Positions 1 to 5,294 of a stretch of DNA of 8,192 nt are shown piece after piece. The notes under the pieces were generated by a model, which saw only the letters and a program-made list of their open reading frames with translations, was not told the DNA's origin and did not search any database. Numbering within the stretch: position 1 is the first letter of the stretch; every line of letters starts with the position of its first letter. The DNA lies in the NCBI GenBank assembly GCA_009885415.1, contig VFKU01000679.1, forward strand, positions 1 to 8,192, given 5' to 3'. The position numbers and the translations under genes are program-made. The DNA comes from Rhodothermota bacterium. GTDB lineage: Bacteria; Hydrogenedentota; Hydrogenedentia; Hydrogenedentales; GCA-2746185.

Positions 1-1119
1 GAGGCGAGCCCCGGCGGCTACGTGATGGAGTCCGTGCCGGGGCTGTACGACAACGTGCTCGTGCTCGATTTTAAGAGCCTGTATCCGAGCATCATCTGGA
101 CCTTCAAGATTGATCCGCTCGACCTTGCGCGGCCCGGCGACGATCCCGTGCCCGGCTTCGGCGGCGCGCTGTTCAACCGCGAGCGCCACATCCTGCCAGG
201 CATGGTCGAGGAACTCTGGCGCGCGCGCGACGCCGCCAAGCGCGACAAGAACACGGCGCTCTCGACTGCGATCAAGATCATTATGAACAGTCTGTATGGA
301 GTGCTCGGCAGTTCGGGTTGCCGCTTTTTCGATTCCAGGCTCGCGAGTTCCATTACGCGCCGCGGCCACGACCTCATCCGCCGCAGTCGCGAGTGGATCG
401 AAACGCAGGGATACAAAGTCCTTTATGGCGACACTGATTCTCTTTTCGTTCTCGTCGGGCCGGGAGTGGGGGAGGAGGACTGCAAAGCGATCGGCCGCCA
501 ACTCGCCGCAGGCCTGAACACATGGTGGACCGAGACCATCCAAAAAGAATTCCGTATCGAGTCGCACCTCGAGATTCAGTTCGAGAAACACTACCACCGC
601 TTCTTCATGCCCACGATCCGCGGCACCGAAGTCGGCAGCAAGAAGCGTTACGCCGGCTACGTGCAAAGCGCTGCAGGCGCTTTCGAGGTCGAGTTCACCG
701 GGATGGAATCCGTCCGCACCGACTGGACGCCGCTCGCGCGCGAATTTCAGCGCGAACTCTACCGCCGCATCTTCGCCGGCGAGGTTTTTGAGGAGTACAT
801 CCGCGAGACGGCCGCGGGGGTGCTCGCCGGGAAGCACGACGATCAGTTGATCTATAAGAAACGTCTGCGCCGAAAACTCGAGGACTACACCAAAGTCGCC
901 CCGCCGCACGTCCAAGCCGCGCGCAAACTCGAGCGGCCGGGCCGATCGATTTCTTATGTGATTACGCTCAATGGTCCGGAACCGACCGAGGCGCGCAAGT
1001 CCCCGCTCGACTACGGCCACTACCTAGAGCGCCAACTCGCCCCCGTCGCCGACGCGATTCTGCACGTCTTTGATCAGACTTTCGACAAGCTCACGAGCCG
1101 GCAGATGGAAATGTTTTAA
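1..1119 (+). CDS. polB: DNA polymerase II (B family), C-terminal half, 5' end outside window
   Basis: Template-directed DNA synthesis; in E. coli this enzyme is the SOS-linked Pol II used in replication restart and lesion tolerance. The frame is open from base 1 and gives 372 residues before TAA, about the last half of the roughly 780-residue E. coli protein, so the exonuclease domain lies upstream of the window. The palm and fingers motifs are intact: motif A DFKSLYPSII (residues 23-32 of this fragment, catalytic Asp23), motif B KIIMNSLYG (92-100), and motif C YGDTDS (142-147, Asp144 and Asp146). The thumb region has the Pol II-typical block around LRRKLEDYTKVAPPHVQAAR, and the tail ends QMEMF, resembling the QLGLF end of E. 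coli Pol II and a plausible sliding-clamp-binding peptide. Motif A continues with Trp where E. coli Pol II has Arg (SIIWTF). Family assignment is secure. Confidence 0.95.
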   Translation, partial: EASPGGYVMESVPGLYDNVLVLDFKSLYPSIIWTFKIDPLDLARPGDDPVPGFGGALFNRERHILPGMVEELWRARDAAKRDKNTALSTAIKIIMNSLYGVLGSSGCRFFDSRLASSITRRGHDLIRRSREWIETQGYKVLYGDTDSLFVLVGPGVGEEDCKAIGRQLAAGLNTWWTETIQKEFRIESHLEIQFEKHYHRFFMPTIRGTEVGSKKRYAGYVQSAAGAFEVEFTGMESVRTDWTPLAREFQRELYRRIFAGEVFEEYIRETAAGVLAGKHDDQLIYKKRLRRKLEDYTKVAPPHVQAARKLERPGRSISYVITLNGPEPTEARKSPLDYGHYLERQLAPVADAILHVFDQTFDKLTSRQMEMF

Positions 1120-1122
1120 GAG

Positions 1123-1205
1123 TGGTCACGGATTTGACGGATTGGACGGATTAGGCCGTCCGCGTGTCCGAAGTTGATCCGTTCAATCTGTTAGATCCGT
1201 GGCCA
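1123..1205. repeat. 83-bp inverted repeat made of 9-bp units, between convergent genes
   Basis: The left arm 1123-1153 and right arm 1175-1205 are 31 bp each around a 21-base loop. Twenty-five of 31 positions are Watson-Crick pairs, and all six others are G-U wobbles when the plus strand is read as RNA, so the plus-strand RNA pairs along the whole arm. Each arm consists of three imperfect 9-bp direct repeats; the left arm reads ACGGATTTG, ACGGATTGG, ACGGATTAG (1128-1154). It lies in the 89-bp gap between the stops of polB and the SMP-30 gene and has no T-run on either side, so it is not a classical terminator, though such a helix could block 3' exonucleases. It is probably one copy of a dispersed intergenic repeat, which a single window cannot confirm. 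Confidence 0.8.
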
Positions 1206-1208
1206 ATT

Positions 1209-2081
1209 TCATTTCTGATGGATTAAGGGCAGCCCTGGCTCCGGCGCTCGAAACACGGGGATGTACGGCCCGCGGAGCGAGCCGACGTAGGCCGTGCGGA
1301 GGTCGGGACCGCCGAAGGTGATGTTGGTGGGGCGGCGGACGAGTTCGCCTTTGGGGTCGTGTAGGACGACGTGGAATTTTCGGTCGGGGGTGATGACGCC
1401 GAGGCCGTGCATGACGACGAGGGTGACCCAGAGGTTGCCGGCGGTGTCGAAGGCGATGCCGTCGGGGTGGCCGGTGGGGCCGAAGTCGGGGCCGTATTGT
1501 TCGGGCCGGCCGAGCGCGCCGTCGTCGAGTATTTCGTAGCGAATGACGCAGCGGCCCATGGTCTCGGCGACGTAGACGAATTTTTCATTGGCGTCGAGGG
1601 CGCAGCCGTTGGCGAAGAGGATGCCCTCGGCGAGGATTTCGGTGCGGCCGTTCTCGATGCGGCAGAGGGAGCCGTCCGGCACGGGGTGGCGCTCGGCGTC
1701 GACGTGGCGTCGAAGATTCGTCGAGTTCGTACACCAGATGCGGCCGCGCGAGTCCACATGCGGAAAATTCGGCGTCGGCATCGGCCGGCCTTCCATATTG
1801 TCCGTGATGAGTGTGGAGATGCCGTCGGCGTGGAGCCGCTGGACCTTGCCGTTGCCGATGTTGGCGACAACGACACTGTCGTCTCGATCGATGCAGATAC
1901 CGTTCGGCTCGCCGCCGAGTTCGCCGAGGTTATTCTGCGAGCCGTCCGGACTGATCCGCGTGCAATGTCCCTCGCCGTGCGAGGTCCAGACGGTGCCGTC
2001 CTTGAGGGCCATGACCCCCTCGGGGCGCACTAGGTCGCGGCCGAATTTTTCGACAGACTTGAGTTCAATCCTGAAGGGCAT
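1209..2081 (-). CDS. SMP-30/gluconolactonase-family (LRE-like) beta-propeller hydrolase
   Basis: A 290-residue protein of the SMP-30/gluconolactonase/luciferin-regenerating-enzyme family: six-bladed beta-propellers that bind a divalent metal and usually hydrolyse sugar lactones. The expected metal ligands can be read: Glu21 in RPEG, Asn105 in NFPHVDSRGRIW, Asn158 in FANGCALD, and Asp207 in HPDGIAFD. Blade-like repeats of the form DGTVW, RGRIWCTN and AGNLWVT recur along the chain. Length is normal for the family and there is no signal peptide, so it is probably cytoplasmic. The ATG at 2081 is supported by GAGGTG eight bases upstream (plus-strand 2090-2095). The substrate cannot be told from sequence; related proteins act on gluconolactone, xylonolactone, galactonolactone and others. 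No sugar-catabolism gene is adjacent, so it appears monocistronic. Confidence 0.88.
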   Translation of the reverse strand: MPFRIELKSVEKFGRDLVRPEGVMALKDGTVWTSHGEGHCTRISPDGSQNNLGELGGEPNGICIDRDDSVVVANIGNGKVQRLHADGISTLITDNMEGRPMPTPNFPHVDSRGRIWCTNSTNLRRHVDAERHPVPDGSLCRIENGRTEILAEGILFANGCALDANEKFVYVAETMGRCVIRYEILDDGALGRPEQYGPDFGPTGHPDGIAFDTAGNLWVTLVVMHGLGVITPDRKFHVVLHDPKGELVRRPTNITFGGPDLRTAYVGSLRGPYIPVFRAPEPGLPLIHQK

Positions 2082-2101
2082 GAGGGCAACACCTCGGGGG
2101 A

Positions 2102-2130
2102 ATTGTAGGCGTCATGGTACTTGGAAGTAC
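2102..2130 (-). promoter_or_regulatory. Possible promoter and operator of the SMP-30 gene
   Basis: On the minus strand TACAAT (plus-strand 2102-2107) would serve as a -10 box. Ten bases further upstream lies the palindrome GTACTTGGAAGTAC (2117-2130), two perfect 6-bp arms around a 2-bp centre, in the spacer/-35 zone where a regulator could bind. No good -35 box is visible, and the implied start site would leave a leader of only about 14 bases partly covering the Shine-Dalgarno sequence. This is a weak call. Confidence 0.3.
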
Positions 2131-2163
2131 GCCTGAAGTGAAGCTGGTCTTCGGTGCGACGCC

Positions 2164-2208
2164 GCCCAGCTTTGCTGGGCTCGGTAAAGCGGGAGCTATC
2201 GCTCCCGC
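2164..2208. repeat. Tandem pair of perfect short hairpins (REP-like)
   Basis: The first hairpin is GCCCAGC / TTT / GCTGGGC (2164-2180); the second is GCGGGAGC / TATC / GCTCCCGC (2189-2208). Both are perfect palindromic stems 8 bases apart. Neither is followed by a T-run. Paired GC-rich hairpins between genes resemble REP/BIME-type dispersed elements. Whether copies exist elsewhere in the genome cannot be seen here. Confidence 0.55.
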
Positions 2209-2236
2209 AGTCCAAGGAGGGCTCGGTCATATGCAC

Positions 2237-2264
2237 GGCCGATCGCGTTACCTTCGATCGGGCC
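2237..2264. repeat. Imperfect inverted repeat upstream of the RNA promoter
   Basis: GGCCGATCG (2237-2245) pairs with CGATCGGGCC (2255-2264) with a single bulged G and a 9-base loop. It lies about 40 bp upstream of the -35 box at 2303. It could be a protein-binding site or a weak transcription stop, since a TTT follows. No function is assigned. Confidence 0.35.
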
Positions 2265-2302
2265 TTTCGTCAAGCAAATTTCCGGGTAGTGGAAAATTTC
2301 TC

Positions 2303-2330
2303 TTGCGAAAATTTTTAAAATCCATACAAT
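2303..2330 (+). promoter_or_regulatory. Sigma70-type promoter for the orphan transcript
   Basis: A -35 box TTGCGA (2303-2308) and a -10 box TACAAT (2325-2330) are separated by 16 bp, within an AT-rich island in otherwise GC-rich DNA. Transcription would begin near 2337. The only things downstream on this strand before the terminator are the structured RNA and its 27-codon ORF, which suggests the promoter is dedicated to that unit. Confidence 0.6.
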
Positions 2331-2396
2331 AGTTTGCAGACGGGCAGCGACGAAGGTTGGCCATGGGGGACCGGCCTGGATGCGTGCTCCGCGTCT

Positions 2397-2411
2397 AGAA
2401 AGGAGGTGGTC
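2397..2411 (+). promoter_or_regulatory. Exceptionally extended Shine-Dalgarno / anti-16S sequence
   Basis: AGAAAGGAGGTGGTC matches the complement of the usual bacterial 16S 3' end (AGAAAGGAGGTGATC) at 14 of 15 bases, and the one difference still allows a G-U pair. Ordinary ribosome binding sites share only 4-6 bases. The core AAGGAGG (2400-2406) lies 10 bases before the ATG at 2417. Its first two bases lie in the strand of the 9-bp helix 2390-2398/2497-2505, so folding could affect its access. Confidence 0.7.
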
Positions 2412-2416
2412 TGTCT

Positions 2417-2500
2417 ATGAGTAGTCCGTGCTTTAGGCCCGGCGTCATAGGTGGATTTACCCCGGAGGGTTCCGGGATACAGTGGGGGTGCGAACCCTAG
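2417..2500 (+). CDS. 27-residue small ORF inside the structured transcript
   Basis: An ATG with a near-ideal ribosome binding site 10 bases upstream opens a 27-codon frame ending in TAG. The peptide starts MSSPCFRPG, has a glycine-rich middle (GGFTPEGSG) and ends WGCEP. It has two cysteines and one tryptophan, with no membrane segment and no signal peptide. I recognise no family. The frame spans one strand of each long helix of the transcript (2437-2446 inside it, and 2497-2505 overlapping its stop codon), so ribosomes on it would remodel the RNA. It could be a real micropeptide, a regulatory leader peptide, or an accident beside a sequence that binds 16S for another reason. Confidence 0.4.
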   Translation: MSSPCFRPGVIGGFTPEGSGIQWGCEP

Positions 2501-2550
2501 ACGCGCTCCGGCTCGACGCCGGGCACAAGTTCGGAATATTCGGTATCTAA

Positions 2551-2592
2551 GCCCCTCCGCCGGGAAACCGGCGGAGGGCTGCTCGTTTTTTT
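2551..2592 (+). terminator. Strong intrinsic (rho-independent) terminator
   Basis: An 11-bp perfect GC-rich stem (2553-2563 with 2568-2578), closed by a GAAA tetraloop and extendable by two more pairs past a bulge, is followed seven bases later by seven Ts (2586-2592). Orientation is plus only: on the minus strand the stem is not followed by Ts. It therefore ends the transcript starting near 2337, and does not serve the minus-strand response-regulator gene. Confidence 0.85.
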
Positions 2593-2646
2593 GGAATGCC
2601 GCCGACCTGAGTACAGGGCGGCCACGGGGAGCCGCTCCTGCCGAAT

Positions 2647-3582
2647 TCAGTGCGCTTTCTCGAGTTGTCGGCCGAAGATGCGGTGTGGTTTGGGCATACT
2701 CTTGGCTTTGAGCAGGGTGCGCATGGCTTCGCCGAAGACGAGGTCGGCGGCGGTGGCTGCGCCGTTTTGGAAGGTGACCACGCCGACGCTCACCGTCGCT
2801 TTGGTCGGGCAGCCGGGTTCCGCGAAGACGGACGCGTCGATGTCGTCCATGATTTTCTCGCCGTACTTGATCGCGTTCTTCAGCTCGGTGTGCGGCAGGA
2901 GCGCGACGAAGAGCGTGCCGTCGTAGCGCGCGAGGACGTCATAGGAGCGCGTGTAGCCGCGGATCGACATCGCGACCTCGGCGAGGAGGTCGTTCAATTC
3001 GGCGGCACCGGCTTTGAGGTCGAGCGCTTCGACCCCGTCCACATCCACAATCACGCAGGAGACGGGATAGTTGTAGCGGTGCGCCTTGTCCACCTCTTCT
3101 TGCAGGCGCTCCATGAGAAAGCGGCGGTTCCGCAAGCCGGTGATTTGGTCGGTATACGCCGCTTCGTCGCCCGCGTCACCGTTTGCTCCGGCGGGAGACT
3201 TCGCGCGGTGTATCCGCAGGGCGGACTCCACCCGCAACATCAGCATTGGCAGGTTGAAAGGCTTGGTCACATAGTCCGCCGCGCCCAGCGCAAAGCCGAT
3301 CTCGTGGTCCTCGGGCTCGCTCCGGCCGGTCACGAAGATGACCACAATGTCCTTGGTGGCCGGGTTCGCCTTCAGCCGCCGGCAGACCTCGTAGCCGTCC
3401 ATCCCGGGCATGGCAATGTCCAGCAGCGCCAGGTCAATGCCCCCCTTGGCGCAGATGTCCAGCGCCTCCGCGCCGCTCCCGGCCGGAACCGCGTCAATCC
3501 CTGTAGCGGTCAATCCCTCGCAGATGACCTCCGCCAGCGCCGCCTCGTCGTCCACCACACATACGCGAATTTTGCTGCTCAT
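2647..3582 (-). CDS. Response regulator with degenerate GGDEF domain and intact c-di-GMP I-site
   Basis: A 311-residue REC-GGDEF (PleD-like) protein. The receiver domain (about 5-125) is complete: acidic pair Asp11/Asp12, phospho-acceptor Asp55 in LLDIAMPGMDG, Thr85, and Lys107 in KPF. The second domain (about 143-305) opens with the GGDEF-family signature YTDQITGLRNRRFL and keeps metal-site-like acids Asp180 and Asp182. Its active-site loop, however, reads RYDGTLF (219-225) instead of RYGGDEF, losing the catalytic acidic pair, so diguanylate cyclase activity is not expected. RxxD (Arg212-Ser-Tyr-Asp215) sits exactly five residues before that loop, the position of the allosteric c-di-GMP site. 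I infer a phosphorylation-controlled c-di-GMP sensor or scaffold rather than a cyclase. No partner histidine kinase is adjacent. The ATG at 3582 lacks a clear AGGAG. It appears to be a single-gene unit. Confidence 0.88.
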   Translation of the reverse strand: MSSKIRVCVVDDEAALAEVICEGLTATGIDAVPAGSGAEALDICAKGGIDLALLDIAMPGMDGYEVCRRLKANPATKDIVVIFVTGRSEPEDHEIGFALGAADYVTKPFNLPMLMLRVESALRIHRAKSPAGANGDAGDEAAYTDQITGLRNRRFLMERLQEEVDKAHRYNYPVSCVIVDVDGVEALDLKAGAAELNDLLAEVAMSIRGYTRSYDVLARYDGTLFVALLPHTELKNAIKYGEKIMDDIDASVFAEPGCPTKATVSVGVVTFQNGAATAADLVFGEAMRTLLKAKSMPKPHRIFGRQLEKAH

Positions 3583-3644
3583 CTAAAAACAGGAGCCCCC
3601 ATAGGTCAATCGAGTCGCCCCCAAGTAACACCTTCCCCGTTACG

Positions 3645-3674
3645 ATCTTACCTGACATTTTCCGAATTAGGCAA
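3645..3674 (-). promoter_or_regulatory. Possible promoter of the response-regulator gene
   Basis: On the minus strand TTGCCT (plus-strand 3669-3674) and TAAGAT (3645-3650) are 18 bp apart, about 65 bp upstream of the start codon, in a relatively AT-rich gap of 183 bp between this gene and the zinc-ribbon gene upstream. Both boxes deviate from consensus, so this is only suggestive. No convincing terminator for the upstream gene is visible in the gap. Confidence 0.3.
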
Positions 3675-3765
3675 AGGATCGCCCAAAGAATTTTACGCAG
3701 CGGATTTCAGCAATGAATTGTTATTGTGAAACAGAAACGAAACACTCCTACCCATGCAAAAAACG

Positions 3766-4257
3766 TTAGAATCCTTTGTCATCAAGATGAATCCCGCAAT
3801 GCGTACAAGCGCGGATTTTGTAGCGCCTTCCTTTTCCGCCCGTTAGCGTCTTCCCGCAACTAAGGCATTGGATAGGAAAAAAGAAACGATATTTACGCCG
3901 GAGCGTCCGCGAACCGCACTCGGGACAGTATTCCCGTGGAATATCACTCAGCGAGTTGTTGCATCCTGGACACGTTGGCTCAGGAAAAACGATCGAGCCG
4001 CCGATGATGACCGTGAATATCACGGCCAAGGGTGCGAGAATCCACTCGTCCGCCATGTCTTGCCTAACCACCAAAATTACCACACTTGCCATTGCCAGGA
4101 GGATGAGCACGACTTGAATGTGCGTATGCTTCCGGAATTTGGCGGCTGTGGGTGCGAACAATTCTTTAAATCTGTTTAGTTCTTCGGCCGAGTATTCGTG
4201 CTGATGCCGAGATGGCTTGTTCTCGGGCGCTTTCCAATAGACGTGAAAGGACTTCAA
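3766..4257 (-). CDS. Two-TM membrane protein with double C-terminal zinc ribbon
   Basis: A 163-residue hypothetical protein. Residues 1-45 are hydrophilic and basic, followed by membrane segments at about 47-64 and 73-91, then a tail with four CxxC knuckles: Cys96/Cys99 (CPGC) with Cys111/Cys114 (CPEC), and Cys131/Cys134 (CLSC) with Cys151/Cys154 (CTHC). That pattern makes two zinc ribbons. The start is TTG at 4257, since no ATG occurs before the first membrane segment; AGGA lies eight bases upstream. It begins 17 bp after the TPR gene ends, so the two are probably cotranscribed. Its base composition is visibly less GC-rich than its neighbours, which could indicate separate origin. No enzymatic function is suggested; zinc ribbons of this kind usually mediate protein or nucleic-acid contacts. 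Confidence 0.75.
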   Translation of the reverse strand: MKSFHVYWKAPENKPSRHQHEYSAEELNRFKELFAPTAAKFRKHTHIQVVLILLAMASVVILVVRQDMADEWILAPLAVIFTVIIGGSIVFPEPTCPGCNNSLSDIPREYCPECGSRTLRRKYRFFFPIQCLSCGKTLTGGKGRRYKIRACTHCGIHLDDKGF

Positions 4258-4274
4258 GGACGGAATCCTGACTT

Positions 4275-5027
4275 TTACACGCTGTTGGCTGGTGGTTGAA
4301 CAGTCGTCGAACCGTTCCCCGAAGTGGGGGGTACCACGCGCTGCAATCGCTCCAATTTCCGCGCGACCAGTTCCGCCCGGGGCGAATTGCCGAAGCGATC
4401 CAGGAACGCTTGCAAGGTCGCGGCCGCTTCATCCGGCCGCCCGAGACGTTCACGATACAAATCCGAGAGGCGGTTCGTGGCCAGAAGCGACTTCTCCGTG
4501 TCGCCTGCCTGCTGCAAGCCGCGCTCAAACGAAGCCGCGGCCTCTTCCCAGCGCTGCATCTCGCACAACAAATGCCCGACGCGAAACGCCGTTTCGCCGT
4601 CCTTCGGAAAGATGCGCGCCATGACCATATATTCGCGCAACGCGCCGTCGAGATCGCCCCGCGTTTCGAGACCCTCGGCGAGATTGTAGTTGGGCATGTC
4701 GTCGCGGGCGTCGTGGGGCGGGTGCATGAGGTTGACGATTTCCTGCGAGATGACCGAGACCAGCATCGGGCCGTAGAGTGCGGTGGAGGCGGCCGCGAGC
4801 GCGAGCACGGTAAACGCGAAGAACGCGCCGACTTCGCCCATCCATACACGGATGAGCCAGAGTTGCACACTAAGAAATCCGATCACACCGAGCAGCGAAT
4901 ACACCTCGACGCGCAAGGGGATGTCGTGGTGGAGAAGATAGCGTTCGCGCAGCGTGTGGACGCCCCACCCGAAAAAGGGGACCATCAGCAAAATTGAAAT
5001 GCCGAATGCGAGTGTCGCCATGGTCAT
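4275..5027 (-). CDS. Three-TM protein with C-terminal TPR-like repeats
   Basis: A 250-residue hypothetical inner-membrane protein. Hydrophobic segments at about 4-23, 43-60 and 66-93 are followed by a helical-repeat domain at about 110-232 with TPR character: YNLAEGLETRGDLDGALREY, AFRVGHLLCEMQRWEEAAAS and LSDLYRERLGRPDEAAATL each fit the small/large residue spacing of TPR helices. A proline-rich tail follows (PPTSGNGSTTVQPPANSV). TPR arrays bind other proteins, so this looks like a membrane-anchored scaffold. Met1 (5027) and Met3 (5021) are both possible starts and neither has a clear Shine-Dalgarno sequence. The zinc-ribbon gene follows 17 bp downstream, and the two may work as a pair. I do not recognise a named family. 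Confidence 0.75.
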   Translation of the reverse strand: MTMATLAFGISILLMVPFFGWGVHTLRERYLLHHDIPLRVEVYSLLGVIGFLSVQLWLIRVWMGEVGAFFAFTVLALAAASTALYGPMLVSVISQEIVNLMHPPHDARDDMPNYNLAEGLETRGDLDGALREYMVMARIFPKDGETAFRVGHLLCEMQRWEEAAASFERGLQQAGDTEKSLLATNRLSDLYRERLGRPDEAAATLQAFLDRFGNSPRAELVARKLERLQRVVPPTSGNGSTTVQPPANSV

Positions 5028-5294
5028 TTGGGCGCGAAAGGCCGCGCCGCTTTCCCCCGTATCCCCGCGCTTAGGGTAAACCGCGCCCCGCGCGACTTTC
5101 CACTTATATGAATTATGCCCTACAAATCCCGAATCGTGCTTTTAGCGCTTGCCGCCGTGCATGGCATCTTTGACTTCGGCCCCATATCGTCCGTATGATC
5201 GCGGCCTTGGGGTGCTTTCCGGTGCTGGCGGCGCTGCTCCTTTTTTGGACGCCTTCGCCGGGCCCGCAGGCTGCTTGCGGAGGCTGTTCGCTGC
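5028..5294. other. 267-bp divergent intergenic region
   Basis: Separates the minus-strand TPR gene from the plus-strand GH4 gene and should hold promoters for both. The only AT-rich stretch is 5096-5130. Within it TTCCAC (5098-5103) and TACAAA (5121-5126), 17 bp apart, could be a poor plus-strand promoter. A 27-codon frame (5115-5198) with a hydrophobic N-terminal segment shares ATGA with another hydrophobic frame (5195 onward) that runs into the GH4 gene in a different frame. Neither has a ribosome binding site and I do not call them. Confidence 0.4.

Larger units (their letters stand above)
2337..2592 (+). ncRNA. Candidate free-standing structured RNA of unknown class, about 255 nt
   Basis: Bounded by a good promoter (2303-2330) and a strong intrinsic terminator (2551-2592), with no protein gene downstream on the same strand before the terminator. 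Two long perfect helices are possible: a 9-bp helix 2390-2398 with 2497-2505, and a 10-bp helix 2437-2446 with 2515-2524. Their order is interleaved, so together they make a pseudoknot or else are alternatives. Between them sit a 6-bp hairpin 2461-2476 and a hairpin 2486-2497 capped by a GCGA (GNRA) tetraloop. The helix 2466-2471 with 2493-2498 competes with these hairpins. I looked for landmarks of RNase P RNA, tmRNA, SRP RNA, 6S RNA and common riboswitches and did not recognise any. The 5' end is inferred from the promoter. It may instead be a short mRNA for the 27-residue peptide. Confidence 0.55.
2082..2646. other. 565-bp intergenic region rich in RNA/DNA structure
   Basis: The gap between the start of the SMP-30 gene and the stop of the response-regulator gene. 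It holds, in order, a palindrome near the SMP-30 start (2117-2130), two tandem hairpins (2164-2208), a third imperfect hairpin (2237-2264), an AT-rich promoter (2303-2330), a structured transcript with a tiny ORF, and an intrinsic terminator (2551-2592). Frames of up to about 110 codons exist in it but are low-complexity, lack family motifs and mostly lack ribosome binding sites. Positions 2593-2646 show nothing beyond a short GC-rich inverted repeat without a T-run. Confidence 0.7.

Noticed and set aside
1123..1205. Inverted repeat as a rho-independent terminator for polB or the SMP-30 gene
   Set aside because: No T-run follows the stem on either strand, and the 21-base loop and repeat structure fit a dispersed element better.
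1371..2033. 220-codon plus-strand frame opposite the SMP-30 gene
   Set aside because: A Val/Ala/Gly/Asp-rich shadow; the minus-strand frame holds the metal ligands and family motifs.
2114..2332. 72-codon plus-strand frame in the intergenic region
   Set aside because: It runs through three hairpins and the promoter, has no ribosome binding site and shows no recognisable domain.
2337..2592. RNase P RNA, tmRNA, SRP RNA or a known riboswitch
   Set aside because: The RNase P GAGGAAAGTCC block, the SRP GGTCCGGAAGGAAGCAGCC-like core, the tmRNA tRNA-like 3' end with CCA and a typical tag frame, and common riboswitch cores are all absent by eye. A divergent member or 6S RNA cannot be fully excluded without a covariance search.
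2650..3729. 359-codon plus-strand frame opposite the response regulator
   Set aside because: The minus-strand protein has clear REC and GGDEF-family motifs. The opposite frame has a low-complexity Gly/Val/Arg/Asp composition and no ribosome binding site.
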